Assembly (NCBI GenBank): GCA_025359915.1 | Contig: JANYDE010000043.1 | Span: forward strand, 1 to 35,105 | Reading direction: 5' to 3' | DNA length: 35,105 nucleotides | From: Chamaesiphon sp. 336R_metabinner_41 | GTDB lineage: Bacteria; Cyanobacteriota; Cyanobacteriia; Cyanobacteriales; Chamaesiphonaceae | In this document: positions 9,289 through 17,812 of the stretch, one piece after another | Numbering within the stretch: the stretch's first letter is position 1 | How the letters are laid out: every line of letters begins with the position of its first letter | Notes under the pieces: model-generated | Told to the model about the DNA's origin: nothing | The model's database searches: none | Seen by the model: only the letters and a program-made list of their open reading frames with translations | Made by a program: the position numbers and the translations under genes

Positions 9289-10983
9289 ATGCCCTTACCT
9301 ACTAGCTTTGATGTCATCGTCGTTGGGGCGGGAGCGGCGGGATTGTACTCAGCGTTGTGTCTACCAGCGGCTCTGAGGGTGGCAATTGTGAGTAAGGCTA
9401 ATTTACCCCTATCGGCGAGTGATTGGGCGCAGGGGGGGATTGCGGCGGTGGTAGATCCCCAAGATTCGGTGGATTTACATATTGCGGATACTTTGCGGGC
9501 GGGGGCTGGTTTGTGCGATCGATCTGCGGTAGAATTTTTAGTCACTCATGCTGCGCCTTGTATTGATTCGCTGGTCGATTTTGGGGTAGCATTCGACAGG
9601 GTTAAGGTGCCCATAGACGGTAGTGGAGTGGGTGAGAAATTAGCATTGACTCTAGAAGCTGCTCATTCTCGCCCGCGTGTACTTCATGCGGCGGATACTA
9701 CGGGGCGAGCCTTAGTTAGTACTTTAGCCGATCGAGTCCTCGCCCAACCAAATATTACGGTATTTACTCATGCTTTCGCGCTGGATTTATGGTTAGAAGC
9801 AGGAGTTTGCAAGGGAATTAGTCTGCTCTATCAAGGGAAAATTACTTGGGTAACGGCTACTGCTGTCGTGCTAGCTACGGGTGGCGGGGGACAGGTATAT
9901 GCTCAGACTACCAATCCTGAAGTTAGTACTGGCGATGGGGTGGCGATGGCGCATCGCGCGGGGGGACTGTTGCGGGATTTGGAATTTGTCCAGTTTCACC
10001 CGACTGCGTTGACAAAAGTTGGTGCGCCGAGATTTTTGATTAGTGAGGCGGTGCGTGGTGAAGGTGCCCATTTAGTGGACGATGATGGATATCGGTTCAC
10101 TTTTGACTATCATCCAGCGGGCGAACTCGCCCCCAGAGATGTCGTCAGTCAGGCGATTTTTAGTCATTTACAGAAACATAGTCCCGATCCCGCGAGAGGC
10201 TGTGTCTGGCTCGATTTAAGCCCAATTCCTGAAGCAAAAATTCGTCATCGCTTCCCCAATATTATTCAAGTTTGTCAGCATTGGGGCATTGATATTTTGC
10301 ATGAATTAATTCCAGTTGCTCCAGCGGCGCATTATTGGATGGGTGGAGTTTATACAGATTTGATGACACAGACGAGTATTCCTGGCGTTTTTGCGGTGGG
10401 TGAAACTACTAGTACAGGAGTACATGGAGCCAATCGATTGGCGAGTAATTCTCTATTGGAATGCGTGGTATTTGGTGCTCAATTGGCTAAACTTTCGATC
10501 GATCCAATTGGTTCAATTTTAAGTAATCCACCGGAGCTAGAGACGCAGACAATAAAAATACCTGAAAATATTGAAGATTGGGCTGAACAAGTGCAATCTA
10601 TCCGGCAAGAATTACCGATTCTGATGTGGCAATCGGCGGGAGTTTGTCGTGAACAAACTAGCCTCGATGCGGCAATCGATCGAGTTAAGATCTTGCAATC
10701 AAAATTTGATAGTTTGCCGATTAGTCAACTAATTGTCAAAATTTTACCACCCCAAACTAATATTTTGCCGTCTGAAATATCCGAACTAGATCTGCGGATT
10801 TGGGGCGAAACTCGAAACTTGTTAGAAATTGGAATGTTGATTTTAACTGGTGCTGCAATGCGGACTGAAAGTCGCGGTGGTCATTATCGGACTGACTTTC
10901 ACTCGATTGATCCAGCATGGCAATTACACACTTATGTCCAAGGTGATTTGTGGTCTAAATCTAGCTTAATAATTGATAATTGA
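9289..10983 (+). CDS. nadB: L-aspartate oxidase NadB
   Basis: A cytoplasmic flavoenzyme that oxidises L-aspartate to iminoaspartate, the first step of de novo NAD synthesis. NadA then condenses the product to quinolinate. The FAD-binding motif GAGAAGLYSAL is at residues 13-23. Other family marks are DWAQGGIAAV, FHPTAL, the active-site RGEGAHLV, and the C-terminal FAD-contact block GANRLASNSLLE. The 564 residues include the full C-terminal helical domain. The ATG lies directly after a C-rich tandem repeat, with no visible ribosome-binding site. The last four codons (IIDN) and the stop are made of AATTGAT repeat. Confidence 0.95.
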   Translation: MPLPTSFDVIVVGAGAAGLYSALCLPAALRVAIVSKANLPLSASDWAQGGIAAVVDPQDSVDLHIADTLRAGAGLCDRSAVEFLVTHAAPCIDSLVDFGVAFDRVKVPIDGSGVGEKLALTLEAAHSRPRVLHAADTTGRALVSTLADRVLAQPNITVFTHAFALDLWLEAGVCKGISLLYQGKITWVTATAVVLATGGGGQVYAQTTNPEVSTGDGVAMAHRAGGLLRDLEFVQFHPTALTKVGAPRFLISEAVRGEGAHLVDDDGYRFTFDYHPAGELAPRDVVSQAIFSHLQKHSPDPARGCVWLDLSPIPEAKIRHRFPNIIQVCQHWGIDILHELIPVAPAAHYWMGGVYTDLMTQTSIPGVFAVGETTSTGVHGANRLASNSLLECVVFGAQLAKLSIDPIGSILSNPPELETQTIKIPENIEDWAEQVQSIRQELPILMWQSAGVCREQTSLDAAIDRVKILQSKFDSLPISQLIVKILPPQTNILPSEISELDLRIWGETRNLLEIGMLILTGAAMRTESRGGHYRTDFHSIDPAWQLHTYVQGDLWSKSSLIIDN

Positions 10984-10997
10984 TAATTATCAATTAT
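10971..10997. repeat. Palindromic AATTGAT heptamer array shared by two convergent gene ends
   Basis: A perfect 22-bp palindrome occupies 10976-10997. The nadB TGA (10981-10983) and the glycosyltransferase TGA on the other strand (10990-10992) sit at mirror-image positions within it. It may also act as a bidirectional hairpin. Confidence 0.9.
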
Positions 10998-12162
10998 TAA
11001 TGGCTACTTGAAGTAAATGATATATTGCCTGCGCACGTCGATCTGTTTGACATAAATCTGCGATCCGTTTACTACCTGCATTCCCCATTTGGGCTGCCAA
11101 ATCTGGATCTAACAACAGTTTGACGATCTTAGCTGCCATTGTTTCATAGTCAAATTCTCTCACCAAAAAGCCCGTTTCTCGATCGATAACTTGTTCGGGA
11201 ATACCATTGTGTAAAGTCGCCACAATCGGTAGACCCAACATTGCGGCTTCAGCCAAGGAAATCCCAAATCCTTCCTGGTCGCCACTGGGAGCTGTCACAC
11301 TATGTTGAGCATACACCCAATGGCGATTGACAATCAGCAAAGCCTCACTTCGAGGTAACGCGCCACAAAGCTGAACCGAATCTTCTAACTTCAATTTTTC
11401 GATTCTGGCTTTGACTCGATTCAGTTCCACTCCATCACCAATGCATGTCAGTCGAGCCGTCGGAACTTGCTGTTTTACGAGCGCGAAAGCTTCAATCAGC
11501 GCGATGGGATTTTTCTTGGGTGTAAAACGACCCATAAACACCACCCCAGGGGGCAATAATCGCCGCTCTTGCCACGATAATGGGATAATCCCTTCAATAT
11601 TGATTCCACAGCGAATCACCTGGATTTTAGCCGCTGGTGCTCCTTCTAGGATGAGCAATCGCCGGATATGATCGGAAGCAACGACTAGAGCCGACGCATT
11701 TGCAAATACTCGATGTAGAGATTCTCGATAATGATGATTTTCGAGCGCGCTAGTGACATCCGCACCATGAAAGTGAACGACAAAGGGAATATTTAGATCT
11801 GCGCAGGCTTGACGGACAAAGACGGCTACTGTCCCAAAATCAACATAAACGACATCTGGTCGATTTTGTTTGAGTGCGGGAATTAACTCTCGATAAGCAT
11901 GATGCAACTGTCGCTCAAAGGTGCGTCGATCTTGTTGTCTATCCCAAAGATAGTCGAACCGATAACTAATTCGATCGAAGATTGAAGTCAAACAGAGGAA
12001 TTCAACTGTTTGGATTTGACATGGTAATAGAATATCATGAGCAGATCGATCGTTGCATAAAATAGTTAATTGTTTTTCTAGACTAGCCAGTCCATAAACT
12101 AGGTCGGTAACGAATGTTTCTGATACTAAACCAACACTGCTGATGATATAAGAGATTTTCAT
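10990..12162 (-). CDS. Glycosyltransferase, GT4-like (GT-B fold)
   Basis: The last gene of the polysaccharide locus. The C-terminal half has the GT-B nucleotide-sugar region: VVFMGRFTPKKNPIALIEAF, then EGFGISLAEAAMLGLPIVAT followed by GIPEQV, with the family Glu residues. The N-terminal half holds an acceptor-type fold including VVHFHGADVTS. The 390-residue length is normal for the family. It starts 13 bp after the stop of the gene before it, suggesting one transcript. The sugar donor and acceptor cannot be read from sequence. Its stop codon is encoded by the palindromic heptamer array. Confidence 0.88.
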   Translation of the reverse strand: MKISYIISSVGLVSETFVTDLVYGLASLEKQLTILCNDRSAHDILLPCQIQTVEFLCLTSIFDRISYRFDYLWDRQQDRRTFERQLHHAYRELIPALKQNRPDVVYVDFGTVAVFVRQACADLNIPFVVHFHGADVTSALENHHYRESLHRVFANASALVVASDHIRRLLILEGAPAAKIQVIRCGINIEGIIPLSWQERRLLPPGVVFMGRFTPKKNPIALIEAFALVKQQVPTARLTCIGDGVELNRVKARIEKLKLEDSVQLCGALPRSEALLIVNRHWVYAQHSVTAPSGDQEGFGISLAEAAMLGLPIVATLHNGIPEQVIDRETGFLVREFDYETMAAKIVKLLLDPDLAAQMGNAGSKRIADLCQTDRRAQAIYHLLQVAINN

Positions 12163-12175
12163 GAATTAATTAAGT

Positions 12176-13201
12176 CTATCGACCGATTAGTTGATGTTTG
12201 AATGAACTTAATAATCGACAGCTATTCGCTCTCAATCGATCGGAAATTTTTGTGATTTTTTCTCGTGTGATACAATACTGCAACTGTTGTCGATCGAATG
12301 GATCTTTTCCGTGAGCTTCGTTCGGTACACGATCTGCAATTACTTGTTGAATTTGTTTTGCTCTTTCAGTAAAGGAGTGATGCCGAATAGCTTCGGTGAA
12401 ACCATTGTTTGCAATCGTTTCTCGTTCGATGCTATTTTTTAAATAGTAAGTTATTTTTGCTTTGAATTCTCCAATATTAGCTACTTCAATTAAATCGACA
12501 CCCGACTGGAATGGATTTTCGGTAGACAATGTTTCGGTTATCACAAAAGCTTTGCAAGCTAGTGCCTCATAAACTCTAGTTTCAGTATCTAAGAAATCTT
12601 CACCATGAATATTCAGAATAATTTTAGCTCGATTAATTAATTCAACCATCTCTCGACCAAAGACGTTTGCCGTCTCGATTGAAAAGCTAGTAGCTAATTC
12701 TGAAATAATTTTTTGTCTGCGTGGTAATAAGGTGCCAACAAAGAGAATATCGATATTTTTCACAGTTTCATTTATCGGTACATGAAAACTAGGATCGATC
12801 GCACTTAATAATAAACTCATTCGCTCTTGTTCCCGCCAACCTTTAGCTAAAGATAAATCTATACATGGTAGAGATCTGAAAAATACATGCTCGAATAACT
12901 GCGATTTTAGTAGATAATGCTGGTCGGGATTGCGAGGAACAAGTTCTGTGAATAACAAAAACTTTGGACGATTAATAGCGGTCAAAATTTCTAGCGGAAT
13001 TAGATACCCGCAGCCTCGTTGCAATAGTACTGCATCAAAATTTTCAGTTATATTGAGCAAGCTTTGAGCTAAGATATAAGCATTCTCTTGATAATCAACA
13101 CAGATTGTTTCAATTCCATTTTCATGCAAAGAGCGGTTGAGAAAAGTTTCCAATCCCCATCCAGTATTTGTATTAATTTTATTAATATATAATAACTTCA
13201 T
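12176..13201 (-). CDS. CgeB-like glycosyltransferase
   Basis: 341 residues, resembling the CgeB/Glyco_trans_1_2 group of GT-B transferases. The segment IDILFVGTLLPRRQKII starts the C-terminal domain. ILNIHGEDFLDTETRVYEAL and ACKAFVITE form the nucleotide-binding part. The N-terminal half begins with KLLYINKINTNTGWGLET. It lies between two other glycosyltransferases on the same strand, with gaps of 13 and 16 bp. The donor sugar is unknown. AT content looks higher than in its neighbours, a common trait of sugar-cluster genes. Confidence 0.7.
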   Translation of the reverse strand: MKLLYINKINTNTGWGLETFLNRSLHENGIETICVDYQENAYILAQSLLNITENFDAVLLQRGCGYLIPLEILTAINRPKFLLFTELVPRNPDQHYLLKSQLFEHVFFRSLPCIDLSLAKGWREQERMSLLLSAIDPSFHVPINETVKNIDILFVGTLLPRRQKIISELATSFSIETANVFGREMVELINRAKIILNIHGEDFLDTETRVYEALACKAFVITETLSTENPFQSGVDLIEVANIGEFKAKITYYLKNSIERETIANNGFTEAIRHHSFTERAKQIQQVIADRVPNEAHGKDPFDRQQLQYCITREKITKISDRLRANSCRLLSSFKHQLIGR

Positions 13202-13217
13202 TAATATCGCATAAAAT

Positions 13218-14411
13218 CTAATTGAATCGTTGGATTTGAGGATTTGTTAGGTCTAAGCTGCTTGTATCCTTGAGCTGCCCACAAAAATCCATCCATGCTT
13301 TTTCAAATGATGCATAGTTATGGCAAAAGTCCAAACACCTTTGCGAATAAGATTCGCGATTGTGGAGCAGTTCCCTGATTGCCGTTGGAATCTCTACCGG
13401 ATGATCGACTAAGACTCCAATCTGAGTATCTCTAACGAATTTCAAAGATGATAAATTAGACGCAATTACCGGAACACCATAAGCTAAACTCCGCATCATT
13501 TTGCCTGAGGCAAAACCCATGTACTCAACATTCGGCCCAGAATTTCGGTAGAGTGCAAAGTTGCCAGCACAATAAGATACTAGCGAGTTGAGAGTATCTT
13601 CTGCTATCGATTCAGAACTCCAAATTACTCTGCCTGGAACTTCCAGGTGAGATAACTGCTGACGATATTGAGATGTTCCGTCACTAGAACGACTATGGAT
13701 AATTAAGACTGTTTTTTCTTCCCAATAGGGGAGACTTGATAAAATTTCAGGAACTTGTGCCCAATCTTTTACCGAGCCTGCATGAAGAAAAGGAGTACAA
13801 TCTTGTGGTATGTTTAATCGCTGATGCCAATTAATTTTTTCAGAGATTGGCTTGACAATGGGAATATTCGGTAGACAAGCATATGGTTTAGAACTTATTT
13901 CCAATTCTAGGCATAACGGCGCAAATCTTTGGATGTCTGGGACGACTACGATGGTTGCTGTTTTGACTAATTGACGTTCGAGTTTTGCCCAAATACTTTC
14001 AGTCCAACAACTGGGGAATTCATCATTAACATAAACAAAGGGACATTTACTCGCAGTCGCAGTAATAGCTGCGAGATACGCGCCGATTTGTCCTAAGCCG
14101 AAAACACACGCATAATCATGATAATATTTAAGCTGAAGACGTAGTATTTCTGGTCTGAGATTGATTCGATCAATGATTCGATCGACTAAGTTATTTGGGT
14201 ATACGCTGACGATCGAATAGTGGATAGTTACATTGTCAGGTAGTAGCTTGCTATAATCACAAGTCGGCTGTTCCCATACAAACAAATCTACTGCCCAGCC
14301 ACAAGTTGCTAAGGCGATAACTGAATTTAATGCAAATGGCATAGTTTCTAACCTTGCACCATTTGGAGTATAGGGATAATGAAAAAATGCTACTTTGGGA
14401 TTATTTTTCAT
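13218..14411 (-). CDS. Glycosyltransferase, GT-B fold
   Basis: Probably a family-1/4-type glycosyltransferase. It opens with NPKVAFFHYPYTPNGARLET. The C-terminal part has LHAGSVKDWAQVPEILSSL and then a region with SGPNVEYMGFASGKMMRSLAYGVPVIAS, typical of the donor-binding domain. The frame extends upstream to 14471. The ATG at 14411 is preferred because it overlaps the TGA of the methyltransferase as ATGA, the same arrangement as the next three junctions. From that start it is 397 residues. Substrate unknown. Confidence 0.78.
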   Translation of the reverse strand: MKNNPKVAFFHYPYTPNGARLETMPFALNSVIALATCGWAVDLFVWEQPTCDYSKLLPDNVTIHYSIVSVYPNNLVDRIIDRINLRPEILRLQLKYYHDYACVFGLGQIGAYLAAITATASKCPFVYVNDEFPSCWTESIWAKLERQLVKTATIVVVPDIQRFAPLCLELEISSKPYACLPNIPIVKPISEKINWHQRLNIPQDCTPFLHAGSVKDWAQVPEILSSLPYWEEKTVLIIHSRSSDGTSQYRQQLSHLEVPGRVIWSSESIAEDTLNSLVSYCAGNFALYRNSGPNVEYMGFASGKMMRSLAYGVPVIASNLSSLKFVRDTQIGVLVDHPVEIPTAIRELLHNRESYSQRCLDFCHNYASFEKAWMDFCGQLKDTSSLDLTNPQIQRFN

Positions 14412-15175
14412 GATTGGCTGATATAAACAACGCCCCAAGTATTTAGACCACTTGCTGCCATAGTCATCCATTCACCACAATCAATTATGTTTAGATTGGA
14501 TTGTGCCATCAGCAACATCAATTCTGGCTTAAATAAGTAACGCATCGTATGAGTTTCCGTTAGCTCTTCTACATCACCAGTGATTTTGTCTTTGATAAAA
14601 ACATGATAATTTACATCCACACAATTTTCATTTGGATGTATTGTTGGCTCGGCAATTCGAGTTACTTGGATTAATTCATCTTCCAATCGTTTAACTCTGA
14701 CGGTGGGAGGATTGCTTAATACGGCAGGGCCATACCAGATATCAAAGATAAATATTCCGCCCGGATTGAGATGGATTTTAGCTGTTTCAAATGCTGCTAA
14801 TAAATCTTCATTGGTGGTTTGATAGCTGATAACATGAAAGAGCGACAAGACAACATCAAATTTTTGATTAAGTCTAACTGTACGAATATCACCTGATGTA
14901 AACTGTAATCTTGCCGCCAATTCTGAGGAGAGTTGAGAACATCGCGATTGGGCATTTTGGAGCATCTCTGGACTAAGATCTACCCCGTGAATATGATAAC
15001 CTGCCTGGGCTAATAACAGCGCGTGACTACCAGTTCCACAACCCAGTTCGAGAATTCTATTGTGATCTGGTGCATTTGCTTGAATTAGTTGATGAATAAA
15101 TTTTGCTTCACCAATATAGTCTTTGTCTTGATATAGTAAATCGTAGTAATGAGCATAGTTAGCAAAGATAGTCAT
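14408..15175 (-). CDS. Class I SAM-dependent methyltransferase
   Basis: 255 residues with the Rossmann-type methyltransferase fold. Motif I is ILELGCGTGSHALLLAQAG (about residues 41-59), followed by HGVDLSPEML. The later motif FDVVLSLFHVISYQTT fits small-molecule or sugar methyltransferases. Placed between a sugar aminotransferase and glycosyltransferases, it probably methylates a sugar or caps the glycan chain. Chain capping by a methyltransferase is known for some Wzm/Wzt-exported O-antigens, so that role is plausible but unproven. It is coupled at both ends by ATGA overlaps. Confidence 0.85.
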   Translation of the reverse strand: MTIFANYAHYYDLLYQDKDYIGEAKFIHQLIQANAPDHNRILELGCGTGSHALLLAQAGYHIHGVDLSPEMLQNAQSRCSQLSSELAARLQFTSGDIRTVRLNQKFDVVLSLFHVISYQTTNEDLLAAFETAKIHLNPGGIFIFDIWYGPAVLSNPPTVRVKRLEDELIQVTRIAEPTIHPNENCVDVNYHVFIKDKITGDVEELTETHTMRYLFKPELMLLMAQSNLNIIDCGEWMTMAASGLNTWGVVYISQS

Positions 15176-16287
15176 TTTAAAATACCTCTGAGCATAGTAG
15201 CCACATGTCTGATTTGTTGATCAGTTAAAGCCAGTCCACTAGGGAGATAAAAACCCCGACGAGCTAATCGTTCCGCTACTGGACAAGATACTCCGGCAAA
15301 TAATCCCATTTTGAGCAAGACAGGTTGTTCATGCATACACCAAAAGAATGGACGAGTACCAATTTTAGCTTCAGCTAGTCTGTTCATCGCGACTTTCGCA
15401 TCCAAGGGAACTTCATCTTCAAGGACAATTCCGTAAACCCAATAAATATTATCAGCGTAGTCAGTTTGAGCCAGTGGTAACTGAATACTGGGAATATCTG
15501 CCAATAATTCGGTATAGAGTTTGCCCATCGCCCGTTTGCGTGCAGCAAACTCATCTAGTCGTTCTAGTTGCGCGACTCCGACTGCGGCTTGAAGGTTGCT
15601 CATCCGCAGATTCCAGCCTAATTCTTCATGGACAAATCGCTGGTGCGGCTGAAAACAGAGGTTTCGCAGAGATTGACAACGTTCGGCTAATTGAGGATCG
15701 TCGGTGACAATGATACCGCCTTCACCCGTCGTAATGTGTTTATTGGGATAAAAACTAAAGGTACTAATATCACCAAAGCTACCACAGGGAAGGTTTTTAT
15801 AAGTTTGTCCGTGAACTTCAGCGGCATCTTCAATAATAGATAAGCCATATTTATTGGCTAAGTTTAGAATCGGATCCAGATTTGTTGGTAAGCCATAGAT
15901 ATGAACTACCATAATTGCTTTGGTACGAGGCGTAATCTTTGCCTCGATTTGACTGATGTCCATATTCCAGGTGATGGGATCTGCATCGACAACGACTGGG
16001 ATCCCTCCCGCTCGAACGATGGCAGCGGCACAGGAAATGATGGTGAAGGTTGGCAAAATTACTTCATCACCTGTGGTGATACCTACGGCAATCACGGCAG
16101 CTTCTAGGGCAGCGGAACCATTGCTAACGGCAATGCCATATTTTCGCCCGACACGAGCTGCAAATTCTTGTTCTAATTGTTTGACAAATGGCCCTTCTGA
16201 AGAAATCCAACCCGTGTCAATACACTCAATTAAATATTTCTTTTCGTTGCCATCTAATCGTGGTTCATTAACAGGAATAGGATTCAT
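15172..16287 (-). CDS. DegT/DnrJ/EryC1/StrS-family sugar aminotransferase
   Basis: A PLP-dependent aminotransferase that converts a nucleotide-linked keto-sugar to an amino sugar. The internal-aldimine lysine is K183 in SFYPNKHITTGEGG. A lysine here argues for an aminotransferase rather than a ColD-type dehydratase, which has His. Other motifs are VSNGSAALEAAV (PLP phosphate contacts), DVDADPITWNMD-like acidic loop (VVVDADPITWNMD) and IIEDAAEVHG. At 371 residues it resembles GDP-perosamine synthases most, but the specific sugar is not certain. It is coupled by ATGA to the cupin gene before it and the methyltransferase after it. Confidence 0.9.
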   Translation of the reverse strand: MNPIPVNEPRLDGNEKKYLIECIDTGWISSEGPFVKQLEQEFAARVGRKYGIAVSNGSAALEAAVIAVGITTGDEVILPTFTIISCAAAIVRAGGIPVVVDADPITWNMDISQIEAKITPRTKAIMVVHIYGLPTNLDPILNLANKYGLSIIEDAAEVHGQTYKNLPCGSFGDISTFSFYPNKHITTGEGGIIVTDDPQLAERCQSLRNLCFQPHQRFVHEELGWNLRMSNLQAAVGVAQLERLDEFAARKRAMGKLYTELLADIPSIQLPLAQTDYADNIYWVYGIVLEDEVPLDAKVAMNRLAEAKIGTRPFFWCMHEQPVLLKMGLFAGVSCPVAERLARRGFYLPSGLALTDQQIRHVATMLRGILK

Positions 16288-16736
16288 ATTGTGTTAGTAG
16301 ATGTTGAATTTAACAACAGAATTTGTGCGCTGGCGATACCTTCAAATCTGGTTTTATCTTGTTCGCCCACATAGGGACCTTGTTTAACCTCAATCATTTC
16401 AATCTCTTCTAAAACTTCAAAGCCATGACCACCCGTCACCAAGAGAATTACATCTCCAGCTTCTAGCAGCCGACTCTCTAAATAGTTTTGTCGATCGCTA
16501 TAAAAGTCTACCCGCAATTTACCATTTTTAATAAATAAAACTTCTTGAGTATAGGTAACTTCACGGGGAACCGGATTGTGGACATGAGGGGGAATGATCT
16601 TGCCTGTCGGATGATGCATATAGGCAAGTTGCTGAGACAAGTCATTGGGTGTAAAAAAATGAATCCCTGGTAGATTGAAACGGTGAGAAACGATAATAGC
16701 TAACAGTCGATCCTGATGAATAATTTGCTCGATCAT
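16284..16736 (-). CDS. Small cupin protein of the sugar locus
   Basis: 150 residues with a single cupin barrel: PPHVHNPVPREV supplies the metal or ligand histidines, and GKLRVDFY plus EAGDVILLVTGGHGFEVLEE the second cupin motif. It ends with KQGPYVGEQDKTRF, similar to the tail of sugar-isomerase cupins. A role in nucleotide-sugar isomerisation or epimerisation would fit the locus, but it is not a clear RmlC or FdtA. It shares ATGA overlaps with the family-2 glycosyltransferase upstream and the aminotransferase downstream. Confidence 0.72.
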   Translation of the reverse strand: MIEQIIHQDRLLAIIVSHRFNLPGIHFFTPNDLSQQLAYMHHPTGKIIPPHVHNPVPREVTYTQEVLFIKNGKLRVDFYSDRQNYLESRLLEAGDVILLVTGGHGFEVLEEIEMIEVKQGPYVGEQDKTRFEGIASAQILLLNSTSTNTI

Positions 16737-17809
16737 TTTGGTTGTTCTATAATACTAAATTCTGGTAGTCGGTAATCCCAGTAATTATCTTTTAGGATCC
16801 AATTCAATAGTTCTGGTTGTTGAAGTACCGCGTTTTGGTGAAAGGCATAACCTGCTTGAAGATTGATTTGAACTTGTTGTTTAACTTGGCTTAATTCTCG
16901 ATCTTCATCTGAATATTTAGTAGAGATTTTTTTAGCGAAGTCACGCACATATTTAATCGATCGATCTGCATATCGACACAGACGATCGATCGATGATTTT
17001 AGCATGTTATCTGTTTGGATTTGTGAGGAAATCTGCTGGTGTTGATGACGAATGGCTGTATAAGAGTTGCAAACTCCTTGAAAAAAAGCTCTGGTTTGGA
17101 AGTATTCAGCAGTTAAGCGTTCTTTGGAGACTTGATGATAAACAAGTGCTTGCGGTTGATAGACAGCTCGATACTTTTGCTGATTTGCTTTGATTGTCAA
17201 CCCAGTTTCCCCATCACCTTGAAGATGCTGCAAATATTTGGGGACACAATCAGGATGAAATCCACCTAATTTAACTAGAATACTCTTCCGAATTGCAAAA
17301 TTTAATCCCCAAATATAATTGGCGTTGATATCTAATAATCGATCGCCTAAATCTAATAAACTCAGATAGCTACAAATTCTACCACCATAGACTGTCGTCT
17401 CCCAAAATCCGGCTAACCATTGTGGCGGGGTGATTTCATATTTAGGTAGATTCTTGCCGCCGACTAATTGAATCGTCGGATCTCCAAAAGTATCGATAAT
17501 CGATCGCAACCAGCCATGATCTGCTTCGATATCATCATCAACAAAGATCAGAATTTCGCCTGTAGCTGCTAATACACCCCGATGACGACCTGAAAGTAAT
17601 CCAGGGATTGGTTCGTAGATATAATGAATTTGATGGGCAGGATAAGCCAATATTGCCGCATCTGTGACATCTTTAGTATTGTCAGTAGAACCATTGTCAA
17701 CCACAATTATTTCATATCGATCGACTGGAAAGTTTTGCTGACAAAAAGAGTCAATCGCTAGCTTGAGTACACTAGCACGATTCATCGTCGGAATAATAAT
17801 TGAATTCAT
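16733..17809 (-). CDS. Family 2 glycosyltransferase (GT-A fold)
   Basis: 358 residues. It opens with NSIIIPTMNRASVLKLAIDS, then EIIVVDNGSTDNTKDV and the metal-binding acidic motif FVDDDIEADHGW near residue 95. NFAIRKSILVKLGGF is also typical of GT2 enzymes. The C-terminal 100 residues are helical and not diagnostic. It starts 3 bp after the wzt stop codon and ends in an ATGA overlap with the cupin gene. It probably adds one sugar of the exported glycan. Confidence 0.88.
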   Translation of the reverse strand: MNSIIIPTMNRASVLKLAIDSFCQQNFPVDRYEIIVVDNGSTDNTKDVTDAAILAYPAHQIHYIYEPIPGLLSGRHRGVLAATGEILIFVDDDIEADHGWLRSIIDTFGDPTIQLVGGKNLPKYEITPPQWLAGFWETTVYGGRICSYLSLLDLGDRLLDINANYIWGLNFAIRKSILVKLGGFHPDCVPKYLQHLQGDGETGLTIKANQQKYRAVYQPQALVYHQVSKERLTAEYFQTRAFFQGVCNSYTAIRHQHQQISSQIQTDNMLKSSIDRLCRYADRSIKYVRDFAKKISTKYSDEDRELSQVKQQVQINLQAGYAFHQNAVLQQPELLNWILKDNYWDYRLPEFSIIEQPK

Positions 17810-17812
17810 TGA

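Noticed and set aside
15172-16287. ColD-type dehydratase instead of an aminotransferase
   Set aside because: The PLP position holds a lysine (K183), not the histidine found in ColD.
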